Shown in pieces: positions 21,528 to 31,899 of a DNA stretch of 64,000 bases. A program made the position numbers and the translations under genes. Source of the stretch: Aquatica leii (taxonomy: Eukaryota > Arthropoda > Insecta > Coleoptera > Lampyridae). The stretch covers positions 178,452,882 through 178,516,881 of the forward strand of contig CM069433.1 in NCBI GenBank assembly GCA_035610365.1, read 5' to 3'. Numbering within the stretch: the first letter of the stretch is position 1; each line of letters opens with the position of its first letter. Below the pieces are notes generated by a model, which did no database searches, was not told where the DNA came from, and saw only the letters and a list, made by a program, of their open reading frames with translations.

Positions 21528-21735
21528 TCTTAAGGATATAGATTAAGAAAGCGTTAAACACGATCGTGACTATTTAATGAGTAAATAAAGTAATAATAGC
21601 TCTACATCAAAAATGCTTAACACTACGTTTTAATAACATCTACATTAACCGAGTAACTACATCAGAGTAGACTCTATATATGTTGCACATTATTTGTGCT
21701 CCATTATATGCGCGCGCAACTTCATTTTATTATAC
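21528..21735 (-). repeat. Copia 5' LTR, outer end truncated
   Basis: Matches the 8008-8234 LTR but lacks the terminal TGTTGGATAATATAT part, so no target duplication can be checked at this side. A few differences (an extra TATA near 21703, one substitution near 21609) separate the two LTRs. Confidence 0.82.
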
Positions 21736-22238
21736 AGAGTTAAGGACGTTTCCACTCTAACCTTTTTGTGTAAGTTTCTTGTTTTGTACCTAAAACGTAT
21801 TATTTATTATGTAATAAGAAATGTGTAGCTTACGTACAATATATTTCAGTGGCCTGAAGAAGTGCACGCATGATTGCACGAAACGTCGCCATATAAAAAA
21901 TCTAAAGTGGTTTAATTTGCCCCTCCTAGTGAAGAGTATTCTTAACCGATTCATTCATTGAAATTTCTTCTAGAAAACTACGAAATCCTGAGTGGTGCAT
22001 TTATAAAAAAACTTAAATATGCATTTATATGCACTTTAAAATTGACATATGTGATTCATATGTCTCCTAAACATGTAAAAATATAATCCTGCATATGTTT
22101 GTTACAAGCAGAAAAAACATGCAAATGCATAGAAATCCTATCCCGCCTGGTCGTATTTGGAAATCATTTCTATGCATTTTAAAAAGTTATCATTGTTTTT
22201 CTCAAACAACTTATAATTTTTATAAATAGTAATATTAA
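21736..22238 (+). other. Intergenic segment containing a hammerhead-like motif
   Basis: No protein-coding signal. The left half contains the hammerhead-like core annotated separately and may be the end of a Penelope-type element. The rest is AT-rich with repeated CATATG motifs near 22045-22100. Confidence 0.4.
21849..21892 (+). ncRNA. Candidate hammerhead ribozyme
   Basis: The core boxes appear in order: CTGAAGA at 21854-21860 (CUGANGA consensus), a 5-bp stem II GTGCA/TGCAC (21862-21866 and 21875-21879) with an 8-base loop, GAAA at 21880-21883, and GTC as cleavage triplet (21885-21887). GTGGC before the core can pair with GCCAT after GTC to make stem I. A nearly absent stem III is typical of the minimal hammerheads described in Penelope-like retroelements. 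Activity is not shown. Confidence 0.6.
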
Positions 22239-23880
22239 GGGAAGGTGGGGTAAGATGACGACGTTAACAAGAAAAATCATTTTTGGGCAAAGTAAGTTTA
22301 ATAATTTTAAATAAAAGTGGCTACTACATACATTGGTTATCTACCTTTGTATGATTTTAAACTAAACGCAAGATTAGTTAAATTAGTAAAAAAAAATATA
22401 AACAAAAAGTGGCATTTTAGACATCTTACCTCATAGTGCGGGTAAGATGACGAACATAATGGAGTATGTTGACGCTTACAGACACAAATCGCAAATAAAT
22501 TCTTCTTGCCCATCGTAACTGGAGCAGTCTTCGTGATATCACTCTGGACATTTGCAACACTTTATCAAATTTTCCACTGGTGTACGTAAAGTTTGTGGCA
22601 GATTACACAAAAACAGGATGAAGACTTGGATGCCTGATCAGTCTTTTTTTAGGCCCTGATATTTGTGTCTTCTTATTTTTTTCTTTTCCTCTTTTTCTTT
22701 TGCTAACCTATCTTTTTCTTTAATGGGTGTGCCAGAAATTACGCTTGCCGAAAGCTTTTTACGCTTGTTTTGAATAGGATGATTAATAGTTGGTAAAGGT
22801 TTGATTTCCCAAAGTGAGTTGTAACTTTTAGACTGTGATTTTGAGCAGCTAGGACCTGGTTCATTTGCGGAGTAAAATAAATTGCATGTTATAGGTTGAA
22901 GCGCTGAAATCCTTGATGATTCTCCATAATGTTTCGTAGGTGTAACCAAACCAATTGTTCTTGTTTGCGTCAACGGAATGTTATCATCTGATGAAAAGTC
23001 TCAATTTTCTGAGTTTTCATTAGAAATCTCACTACCAATCACATCAATCTTATCATTAGTATGGTCAGAAACATCCATGTTTGGCTCATACTGTCTTTCG
23101 CTTGTAACCGCTGGGGCAAAATCGCTGTTCTCGAAAATATGAGGGTTATAGGGTTTAATTCCACAGGCACGAAATCCTTTGATTGCATTATTGAGGTTGC
23201 TACTTTCCCATATACCTCCCCAAACATTGGTCTAAAATTGCGGTCAGTTATCGGAGTACCTGGTTGATTAACCATCATTGAATCACATGCTTGACTATAA
23301 AAAGTTTAAATAGATCAAAAAAAGCAACATCAAGAGATTGGAGCCCGTGTGTTGTGTAAGAAGGCAACCCTATTATTACTATGTTGTTGGATCTACAAAA
23401 GTAAATAGCATCAAGCGAGATATGAGAACTGTGGTTGTCCACGATGAGTAAAATCGAACGTTCTGCAGAACGCTTGGCATGGTGTGCAAAATGTCTCAAA
23501 TACTTAACAAAACTCTCAGTTGTCATCCATCCAGAGGGTTTGGCGATGCCGATTGTACATGGAGGAGTACCATTCAGAAGCTCTGACTTCATGCTCTTTC
23601 GAGCAATAATAGAAAAACGTGGAATATAGACACTCACTGCACTCATAGCGCATACAACAGTAGTGTTTTGGCCCCTTTCTGATGAAACTATTTTAATAAC
23701 TCTACTATGACAAGTGAGTGTTAAAATTTTGGGTAGTTTTGTTGGGACAGTGGAGACGCCTGATTCATCTGCGTTGAATATTTGATCTGCAGAAAAATTA
23801 TATTTTGTCCGGACATCTCTTAAAAGATGGAAAAATTGGCTAACGGCGACTCTGTTGAATCCCCTCAATTTCGTAAATTG
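22239..23880 (-). mobile_element. Pogo-like DNA transposon, copy 1 (5' end lost)
   Basis: The left end GGGAAGGTGGGGTAAGATG follows a TA and is the inverse of the right end of copy 2 (42517-42540), so it is a terminal inverted repeat with a TA target. Extra GGGTAAGATGACGA copies lie inside (near 22440). It is interrupted at 23880 by the start of a Gypsy LTR, and the other half is not found next to that element. Confidence 0.8.
22638..23878 (-). pseudogene. Pogo/Tigger-type DDE transposase, partial
   Basis: The main frame (23275-23868) has the DDE-1 catalytic blocks IFNADESG, LIVDNHSSH and THGLQSLDVAFFD. Frames at 23039-23278 and 22638-22973 carry the continuation and a lysine-rich C-terminal tail (KEKDRLAKEKEEKKKIRRH). 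Shifts separate the three frames. A deletion of about 70 bases near 23868, relative to copy 2, removes part of the region before the catalytic domain. Confidence 0.82.
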
Positions 23881-24229
23881 TGTTCTGTTAGGACTTTAAA
23901 CAAACGTGACAACCTTGCATAGAGATCCCCGCGAAAAGATAGAGATAAGAAAAGCGCGCGATCAGCATTATTATAAATAGAATGGGTGGGTTACTTTTAG
24001 GATGTAATGTAACGTTTGCTTGTTGTTTTTCTATGACACCATCCTTGGTGGTATTCTTATTATTTAATAATAAACTGATCATCGAATTTAGTGTTTAGTC
24101 TGTAATATAAAAGAACCTAATATAACATGGTGGCAGCAGTAGTGCGTGTTTAAAAAGCAGATTAAAAGTGTGCGCGTGTGTTTCTGAACCCCGGATCTAT
24201 TCCGGCAATTTCTTAATCGACGTCGCAAA

Positions 24230-25480
24230 ATGTGCACTACAGAAGATACGTTGACGAACTCGACTATCGTGACTTCAATGTCTCAAGCAATTTCTGTGCC
24301 AGTGTCTCCACCACAGAAATTTGATTTTTCGGTACCACAAGCATGGCCCCAATGTCGAAAACGCTTCGAGCGATTTATGTCGGTATCAGGACAAAGTTTA
24401 AAATCAGACGACGAAAAAATAAATATTTTGATGCATGTCCTTGGCGAGGAAACCGAAGAAGTAATGCTACAGTTTATGCCGGTTTCTGAAACCTACACAG
24501 CCACAATGCAAGCCTTCGAAAACCACTTCATTCCACGTAGAAACTTAATTTTCGATCGTTACAAATTTAATAGTCGTGTCCAGCAACCAGGTGAGCCATA
24601 GTTATTTATTACTTGCTTGCATTCTCTGGCAGAGCATTGTCAATATGGTTCTTTAAAAGACGAATTAATACGTGATCGTATAGTTGTGGGCATCAGGCGC
24701 GGCTCCAGCAGTTCATTTCGGTGGGGGCTCCATCAATTTACAGCGGAGGGGGGGGGGGAAGTGCTCAGTACATTTTTAAATAATAGTATTGAATAGAGCG
24801 TTAATATAAAATTGAATAATTGAATAACACTTCGTTATGCACCAAGCTTTTACTTACTTTTACTTGCAAGCGATAAAGCATCATAAATTATACAACTATT
24901 AAAAAAGCGAATGTATTACATACAAAGTGAGAAAAACTTCAGTATTATTTTCAACGTCGGGGGGGGGGGGCATAACCCTCTCCCCCGCCCCCCCCCTCTG
25001 AAGCCGCGCCTGGTGGGCATGTTAGATCGCAAAACCAGTGAAAGATTGCAATTGCAAGCGAATCTAACTCTTGCCGATTGTATTATTGCTGTAAAACAAG
25101 CCGAACTCCAAGAAAAACAAAGCCGAGAGTTGCGTGGAGGATCAAACGCGACGGTCACAGGCGGCCAATCGACCCACAAGTCGAATTTCCATTCCAACCG
25201 AGTGCGAGAAAAAGACGCAAGACATGACGTCAGAAGCCCAGTTCAAGCGGTACATAGGAGTACTTTTCTAGACGCGGTTACCAGACCTGTTATGTCAATA
25301 AAAAGGGGAGAGAAGTTCAATATAAAACGACTGTTTCCAGAAGATGTCAATTTTGTGGGTTAGCGGACCATCCCAGAGAAGTGTCCTGCCAATCAATCGT
25401 CCGCGACGTGTCGTTCTTGTAATGAGCAAGGACATTGGGCGACTGTATGTCGAAACAAAAAGGTTAGATCCATACAATGT
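24230..25480 (+). pseudogene. Gag of the Mag-like Gypsy
   Basis: ATG 24230 opens a 123-codon frame (KFDFSVPQAWPQCRKRFERF, HVLGEETEEVMLQF, FENHFIPRRNLIFDRYKF). It is interrupted by a stop, then by a 319-base MITE. It resumes near 25021 (DRKTSERLQLQANLTLADCI) and reaches a zinc-knuckle-like CRSCNEQGHWATVC near 25410-25450. The cysteine-rich end may contain two knuckles, one of them broken. Confidence 0.8.
24694..25012. mobile_element. hAT-type MITE inserted in gag
   Basis: 319 bases with terminal inverted repeats CAGGCGCGGCTCCAG and, at the other end, CTGAAGCCGCGCCTG. It is flanked by the perfect 8-bp duplication GTGGGCAT (24686-24693 and 25013-25020). A CAG start and 8-bp duplication are hAT hallmarks. 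Long G and C runs lie next to both ends. A diverged relative is at 60390-60622. Confidence 0.9.
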
Positions 25481-25639
25481 GAGTCTATAGATAATGATTG
25501 TAATAGTAACCCTGGACTAAGTTGTACAAATTGTTCTCATAATGATAGTACTAGTTCAAATCAGTTTTTAGGGTCAATCGAAATGAATTTGATTTCTCAG
25601 AAGGAATGGTCAATTTCTTTAAAAATTTCTGAATTAAAC

Positions 25640-27955
25640 AGAGAAATCGAATTTATGATAGACACAGGTGCCAGTTAACTTGTATACCCGTATCCCTTTT
25701 GGATGAAAATGTCATTCAAGGCTTACATATTACTAACAGAGTAGTGACAGGCCCCTTAGGCAAGAGATGAAATATTTTAGGTATCTTGCATGGTACATTA
25801 AGTAACTCTAAAAACAAATGTTTTACGGTCATTATATCATTGAAGAATTATGTAAACTAATTGTAGGTCGCTCCGCAATAATAGATTTAAACAATTTGGT
25901 GATGGGTTTCTTTCAAAAGTCGGTTGCCTTAAATTGGAAGAAATTGAGCAAACATTTTCTAAAATTTTTGTGCAGCTGGGTATTTTTAAAACTGAATTTA
26001 AAATTGAGATTGATGAAAATGTTCATCCATTTATACAATCAGTTCCACGTGTTGTACCCGTTCCTTTACCTAAACCTTTAAAAGATGAACTTGAACGCCT
26101 ACAAAAAATAAACATTATCGAACCCGTTGAATATCATACTCCATGGGTCAGTCCCATTGTTATAGTTCGAAAAGATAACAATAAAATTCGTCTTTGTGTT
26201 GACTACACCAAATTAAATAAAGCCGTGATGCGCACGCATTTTCCTATAGATAAAGTCGAAAGAATTCTCGCTCAAGTTTAAGGATCTAAGTACTTTAGCC
26301 GGATAGATACAACCTCTGGGTTCTATCAAATTAAACTAGCCAAAGAATGTCAGGATTTAACGTGTTTCATAACACCATTTGGCCGTTTCAAATTTAAAAG
26401 GTTACCATTCGGTATAACTTGTGCACCCGAGTATTTTTCTATGTTAATAAATAAAATCTTAAAGGGTCTTGATTTTTCATATTAATGATATTCTTATCCA
26501 TGCACCGACAATTGAACAACACGATCAAATATTGAATGAAGTTATAACACGGATTTATAAAGAGGGTATAACTTTAAATAAAGAAAATGATCTTTTTGGT
26601 GTACGGTTACTACCATTTTTGGGTCACTCCATATCAGGTAATAGGATTTCTGTAGACCCCAAGCGAATAAACGCTGTTGTCAAATTTCCCAAACCATCTG
26701 ATAAGAACAAACTTTTACGTTTTTTGAGCATGGTTAATTTTTCATGTCGGTTTATTCCCAACAGATTTGATGTCTTAGAACCACTGACTTCTCTATTAAA
26801 GAAAAATGTTTCTTTTTCTTGGAATCATGCTCAAAAACGAGTCTTTGAAAAAATAAAAAAATTGCTGCAGGAGAGTCCGTGTCTTGAATATTTCGATCCG
26901 AGCCAGAAAATCATAATTTCCTTTGGCATTGGCTCATGTCTTATTCAAGAAGATGAAAATGGGAATAAAAAAGTCGTATCTTATGCATCTAGATTATTAT
27001 CAAAAACGGAGCAACGTTACGCCCAAATTGAGCGGGAAGCGTTAGCTTTTACCCGACCTGGTCATGTGACAAATTTTCCGAATATGTTTACGGGTTATAA
27101 GTCCTCATTGAAACGGATCATAAACCACTAGTTCAAGTTTTACAATCGTAGAATATTGATGAATTAACTCCGCGTCTTCAGAGATTTAGGTTGAGACTTT
27201 TAAGATATGACTATGAGATTCATTATGTTTCAGGCAAAGATTTAGTCATTGCGGACGCATTGTCGAGAAAATTTGAAAAAAACTCAGTATTTCCTGAAAA
27301 TGATGAGTTAGTTTTAGAAACCGCTACCTTTGTAAATCTAGTAACTACACATTTTGAAATAAAACCCTACTTTTTAGAAGAAATCAAATCCGAGCAAAAT
27401 AACGACCCCGTTTGTATAAAGCTCAGGCAGTATATTAATTTAGGTTGGCCTCAGAAAAATAGAATAGATCCAGAAGTTTCTACTTATTTCCAATATAGAC
27501 ATGAAATTTCGGAATGCGACGGTTATTTATTGCGTGGTTCACGCATAATTATTCCTCAATCTTTCCAAACAAAAATTTTAGGTTTTATTCATCAAGGGCA
27601 CCAAGGCATAGTAAAGTGTAGAGCTAGAGCTAAGTCTTCTGTTTGGTGGCCAGGATTGTCGACTAAAATAGAAAATCTAGTTCGTAATTCTCCACGTTGC
27701 ATTGAGTTCAGAGTTAATATAAAAGAGCCTTTCTTTAAAGACGAATTTCCGGATCGCGCATGGCAAAAAATTGCACTTGACTTGTTGGAACGTGGTACCT
27801 AATTATAACTGATTATTTTTCTCGGTTCTTCGAAATTTTTAAGCTTCAATTAATAACCGAAAATGTGATCATCACCAAATTGAAAGAATTGTTTTCTAGG
27901 TACGGTCTACCAGAAATAGTTAGACCAGATAAGGGACCCCAATGTAATAGCAAAG
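25640..27955 (+). pseudogene. Pol of the Mag-like Gypsy
   Basis: A protease trace (EFMIDTGAS followed by a stop) is near 25650-25677. RT frames are 25934-26281 (ENVHPFIQSVPRVVPVPLPK, RLCVDYTKLN) and 26469-27131 (IDDILIHAPT region, LLPFLGHSISG, RNase H start). The frame at 27191-27802 has the RNase H tether (DYEIHYVSGKDLVIADALSR) and the integrase zinc-binding domain (HQGHQGIVKC). The core start follows out of frame to ELFSRYGLPE. At least four stops or shifts make it inactive. Confidence 0.85.
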
Positions 27956-28500
27956 GCTTCCACGGCCGGAATCTATACTAACATTAGAAAGTCTTCCGGG
28001 TTTGGACCGTGTCATAGTTGCAACCGAAGCTGCCAACGTTTCGCCCACTTTCGTAAGGGGCTTCATCAGGGCGTGAGATAAATCGCAAAACTCAAACAAG
28101 CAATCGAAATCTAACTAAGAACTTCTCAAAAGTTAGGTTATCCACTTGTAAAACAAGCCATAACCTAAACTATGAAAAGGTAAGAAAGAAAACGATAACC
28201 TGAAAAAGCAAACGAAAATCTAACAAAGAACCACTACCGAGTTAGGTAATCAACTTGTGAACCAAGCCAGATTCTAAACTAGGTAGAAGTGACTTAAGAA
28301 GAAATAGTCTCCGTATTTAAAGGAACAGGATCGTCACGGATGATTAAGCTCGACCCTGATTGGGTTACGGTTGCTAGGGGGCGTGTTTTTGTTAAATGAC
28401 TAATAACCGGGAACCAAAGAGGGGATAGTTCGAAACCATGATCGCGATTGAAGTTATTGGGGTGTTTGCCTACTGTATAAGGGTATAATAATAATCGGAA
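27956..28500 (-). mobile_element. Penelope-like element fragment (terminal region)
   Basis: No RT is present. The segment contains a hammerhead-like core on the minus strand at 28033-28073. Beside it are two imperfect direct repeats of about 105 bases (about 28086-28190 and 28200-28305, each with AATCTAAC, a GTTAGGT block and ACTTGT..ACAAGCC). This resembles the non-coding terminal repeats of Penelope-like retroelements. The assignment rests on the ribozyme motif and is tentative. Confidence 0.5.
28033..28073 (-). ncRNA. Candidate hammerhead ribozyme, Penelope type
   Basis: On the minus strand CTGATGA (28069-28063) is followed by stem II GCCC/GGGC, then GAAAC (28042-28038) and a GTT cleavage triplet. 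GCC before the core and GGC after the triplet can form stem I. The consensus CUGAUGA and GAAA boxes are exact. Stem III is minimal, as in Penelope hammerheads. Confidence 0.6.
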
Positions 28501-28983
28501 GCCTCTGCAGTAAAAGATTAAAACCTGTTTATTTACATTATAGCCTTCAACAATTTTATCTTATAGTCATTTTTGTGATTTTAAATGTAAAACAAATAAA
28601 AACGTATGTATCAAATAACCTACATTAATGGGTTATTTAAATTATAGAAGTAATTTAAATATTAACTTTTTGGAATTTACAAAATGTACTTCACTGGAAA
28701 CGCTTAGATTCGTTAGTACCAGGTTCGGCTTCAGAGGGGGCGCCGGGGGGGGACCGAACAACGTTGTCGCGTTAAAAGTTACTTTAGTTGAATGACATTG
28801 TAAAATTCTTCAAAAATGTGTTTAATTTCCCCAAATCTTCAAAATTTCCTCATCGGTTCTCAATTTCTTCAAATTTGAGGATAATTCATAGGATAATTCT
28901 TCAAGGTTGGCAACGCTGGTCCTAGTAATTTTTTGGTACTGTTTTGGTACTGTTCAGGCAAAGGTTCAGGGCTTGTTGGTAGT
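28501..28983. other. Intergenic, no gene recognised
   Basis: AT-rich sequence with one G-rich patch near 28733-28755 (GGGGGCGCCGGGGGGGG). No reading frame or terminal repeat is convincing. Confidence 0.4.
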
Positions 28984-28991
28984 GTTCTAAG

Positions 28992-30027
28992 CTTAGACTA
29001 GGAAAGAGAGGGGACTCGTAATACCCGACCTACGCCGTGAATACCGAATGTGTCGCTTTTTCGTTCGGCAGCCATTAAAAAGGTGGCAAACAATACAAGT
29101 GCCACCTTTAGCGATTTTACGTTATTTGCTTTATTTCTGAATGTAACGTCATCGTTTTCTGACGTCGTTAGAATAATTAATTGTAGTGCTTTTAACTGCA
29201 GCAGCCGCAATGATAAAAAAGAACAGGGAATTACGTTCCAGATGTAAATTAATTCTCATGACTTACTTACATTCTTTCTTGTCAGGCTAAAAATTAGTGT
29301 TTGAGTCATTATTTTAGCAGATCATTGCACTTTATAAGTAGTTGTTTTCACAAAGTTAATGTTGTTCAATTCTCACAGTTATAGTTAAACACTTTTATTC
29401 ATGATTTGTTGTGAAAACAGAATCGTGCAGCAAGTGTAGGTATTAAAATCCATAGGTGGCACGTATACTTATATGTAAGGTACGCGATAAATTTATTTAC
29501 AATTTTTTTTAATGTATTAACAAAGTTGTAACAAGCATTTAATTCAAACATCTGTTTAGCAAACGCTTTAGTAAACACCTATGGCAGCATTTTAATAACT
29601 AGGTGGTATGGCATCTGCCACCGTTAGTTGTTTTAACATACGTAGTAATAATTAATACAGATGGTAAATCAAAGATGCATTATTAGTAAACGCATTGTAA
29701 ATTTCATATTCACGGCTGATTCGCTGATCTTCAACGTAGAAACATTAGTAGTAGCACGTGGATGATAAATGTCTGAAGTATTGAACACCATCCGTTCATT
29801 TACGAACGTTTTAAATTGAATTATTATTAAAATATATCATCAAATATACAACATTGTTTAATTGTTAAACAAAAAAGACAAATACGGATATTTCTTGATT
29901 ACGCAAGTGTTCTAAGGACAGCTCTTGTTTATTTTTCTGGGTGACGCCACTGGTCATATGTAATTGGTGGCAATTTGCTTCACATACGTACGCGGTATTA
30001 CGAGTCCCCTCTCTTTCCTAGTCTAAG
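28992..30027. mobile_element. Non-autonomous TIR transposon with 8-bp target duplication
   Basis: 1036 bases with inverted ends about 35 bases long (CTTAGACTAGGAAAGAGAGG.. at left, its inverse at 30027). GTTCTAAG is duplicated exactly at 28984-28991 and 30028-30035. An 8-bp duplication fits hAT or P superfamilies, but the ends do not begin CAG. No transposase frame; the 70-codon frames near 29000-29250 are not recognisable. Confidence 0.87.
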
Positions 30028-30046
30028 GTTCTAAGGTAGTGTTAGT

Positions 30047-30154
30047 CAGGGTTGCCAAGCTGCAATGTTAACGTTTGAAGCCTTATTACTGCCATCTAGT
30101 TTAGGAGCGTAACTAACCGGATTCAAAACAATCCATTGCAGCTTGGTGACCCTG
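30047..30154. mobile_element. Small MITE (about 108 bases)
   Basis: Inverted ends CAGGGTTGCCAAGCTGCAATG and its near-inverse CATTGCAGCTTGGTGACCCTG bracket a short core with GCCATCTAGTTTAGGAGCG. Two further pieces of the same element lie at 30169-30241 and 30545-30632, so the family was active several times just upstream of the RING gene. Confidence 0.75.
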
Positions 30155-30168
30155 GTGTTAGTCGAGTC

Positions 30169-30632
30169 AGGGCTGCCAAGCTGCAATGTTAACGTTTGAA
30201 GCCTTATTACTGCCATCTAGTTTAGGAGCGTAACTAAACTCGGTTAAAAGCGCAGCGGGAAATTTTGAAATTGAATTTATTGGATATTGTCATATTATAT
30301 ATATTGTATTAATGCTCGATTGTCCCGTATTTTTATATTATAACGAATGTTTCACAGTAATCAAGTATTAGCACAAAGTATAACTTAAAAATGGCGTATC
30401 AAAATCGTCTATTCGTCTATAAATAAATTATAAATAAGTTGAAGATAAAACAAACGATGTTCATTGGCTCAATACAGTGAACCATAGATGCCAAAGTAAC
30501 AGATACGACGCAAAAAAACGAAAATAATATCGTTAAACTGTCCAATGCTAGCGCCATCTAGAATAGGAGCGTAACTAACCGGATTCAAAACATTCCATTG
30601 CAGCTTGGTGACCCCGGGTGACCCTGATCCCT
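30169..30632. repeat. Two MITE fragments flanking a unique segment
   Basis: 30169-30241 repeats the left two thirds of the MITE at 30047 almost exactly. 30545-30632 repeats its right half (GGAGCGTAACTAACCGGATT, CATTGCAGCTTGGTGACC). The 300 bases between them have no recognised feature. The overlap between the fragments means they are not simply one copy split by an insertion. Confidence 0.6.
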
Positions 30633-30643
30633 GAGTCGAGGGA

Positions 30644-31699
30644 GTCGAGTTTCTTTCGGTTCTTGAACACACCTAGTAATCTGTTATTTTGGTGCTGCAT
30701 TTTTGTAATTCTTTGTTTCCTTTGTTTTTGTTGTAAAATCAGTGGGAAAGAAAGTAGTAAGTAAAATTAATGTATTAAATGCTTTACAATACCAATAACT
30801 TACTGTATTTTTTTAGAAATGCCTCAAAATAGTAATGATAGTAAAAGTAGCGGAAATGCAGGTATTTACGTAGCAACTGCGGTCGTTACCGCATTAGCAG
30901 CAGGGGTCGGATATTTAATAGGAAAAAATTCTGAAACTCCACACACGTCCAAGTAAAATAGTATAAACAAAGCGATGAATTATATTAATGTGATGTTTTA
31001 GTTCTCACATTCATAGAAGACAAGTCAGGACAAATCAAAATGTTTTACCTTCGGTCAACACCAGGTCAAATCAGAATTATGTCGATTCGGCTTCAGAATG
31101 TGATATTTGTTTAGAAGATTTTAACCCTATTAAAACTTTACCTTGCAATCATAAATTTCATGATAATTGTATTAGCACATGGTTGACTAGGGAAAATAAG
31201 GAACGGGTTTGTCCAAAATGTCGGACTCCGGTAAATTAAATTTTTCATTATTTTACAGAAGAAACAATGATGTGTGACTGTTTATTTAAAAAATATTAAG
31301 GGAAATTGTAATAAGTTGATTTACATTCTTTGGCTTGTATCAATTAAATAAATATCAACATTGAGATGATTCTATATTTTTAAGTAAACTAAAAACAAAC
31401 GAAACAAGTATCTACTGCCAACTTAACATAAATTAACAATTTGGTAGGTCCTTCTATGATGTCTACTTTGAAACGTTTATATCCCTTACTAAATCTTAAA
31501 TTCTTAACAAAAATTTTTGGTTTTTACAATTAAATAGATTAATAAACCAAAGTAATACCTGTAAAAGCGAATGCTTCCACTGCCTCTTCTGTTGGCAACT
31601 TTGATTACAACATTAACATGTTCCAAACCCGGAAGATGTGTTTGTCTTTTTACAAAGTAATACCTACTTAACAAACAGAATGAATTGAGGTAAAGAATC
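30644..31699 (+). repeat. Dispersed duplication, copy 1 (contains the RING gene)
   Basis: Sequence from GTCGAGTTTCTTTCGGTTC to GAGGTAAAGAATC is repeated at 61956-62822 at roughly 90% or more identity, including introns and 3' untranslated sequence, so it is a DNA duplication and not a retrocopy. The second copy lacks about 180 bases in exon 2 and about 16 bases near 62765. Confidence 0.88.
30819..31239 (+). CDS. Small membrane-anchored RING-H2 finger protein
   Basis: Coding exons 30819-30952 and 31002-31239 (49-base GT-AG intron) give 123 residues. A 5' untranslated exon probably ends at 30756 (AGTA|GTAAGT), with acceptor TTTTTTTAG at 30816. Residues about 15-38 (GIYVATAVVTALAAGVGYLIG) form one hydrophobic segment, probably a membrane anchor. 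The C-terminal RING-H2 has all zinc ligands: C-x2-C (CDIC), C-x-H (CNHKFH), H, C (DNC) and C-x2-C (CPKC). A RING-H2 of this type is normally an E3 ubiquitin ligase. The chain ends right after the RING (RTPVN). The substrate is unknown. The gene appears intact; its duplicate at 62 kb lacks the RING. Confidence 0.85.
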
Positions 31700-31764
31700 A
31701 ACAGTAAAAACAATGCTGATGACACAAGGATTCGATCAGACTTTCTCTTGTGATGCCATGGCAT
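31504..31764 (-). CDS. Possible first exon of an unrecognised type II membrane protein
   Basis: From ATG 31764 the minus-strand frame reads MPWHHKRKSDR followed by a hydrophobic stretch (ILVSSALFLLLILYLNSFCL), the layout of an N-terminal signal anchor. A possible donor CAG|GTATTAC follows IRFYR near 31562. I do not recognise the family. It converges with the RING gene. The duplicate covers only part of it and has a non-multiple-of-three deletion, so that copy cannot encode it. It could also be a chance frame. Confidence 0.3.
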   Translation of the reverse strand: MPWHHKRKSDRILVSSALFLLLILYLNSFCLLSRYYFVKRQTHLPGLEHVNVVIKVANRRGSGSIRFYRYYFGLLIYLIVKTKNFC

Positions 31765-31899
31765 TTTTAAGACAACCTCTGAGACAAACAAACTATTATG
31801 AAGCAAACAGCTCGAAAAAACAACAAAATACCCAGTACACAAGCATGGGGTTAGTTGTCACATATGACAAGCCCCCGTCGACCCAAAACGGGTTTTAAA

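Larger units (their letters stand above)
8008..21735 (-). mobile_element. Ty1/copia retrotransposon split by nested insertions
   Basis: A minus-strand copia element bounded by LTR copies at 8008-8234 and 21528-21735. Its single gag-pol frame can be followed through five pieces: 21413 to 21004, 21003-19378, 19377-18383, 15854 to 15532 and 8866 to 8365. The gaps are two foreign insertions (15855-18382 and 8871-15527). Removing the insertions and one target-site copy each leaves about 4.5 kb, normal for copia. It is disabled by stop codons near 21181 and 19378 and after 8800, plus a frameshift near 21005. It is the oldest layer of this nest. Confidence 0.92.
23881..27955 (+). mobile_element. Gypsy element, Mag/K02A2.6-like, 3' truncated
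   Basis: The 5' LTR at 23881-24127 (TGTTCTG...ATAACA) is followed by a primer-site-like TGGTGGCAGCAG. Then come gag, protease, RT, RNase H and integrase start, in order, but with many stops. The element ends abruptly inside the integrase core at about 27955, where Penelope-type sequence begins. It inserted into pogo copy 1 and itself carries a hAT-type MITE. Confidence 0.85.
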
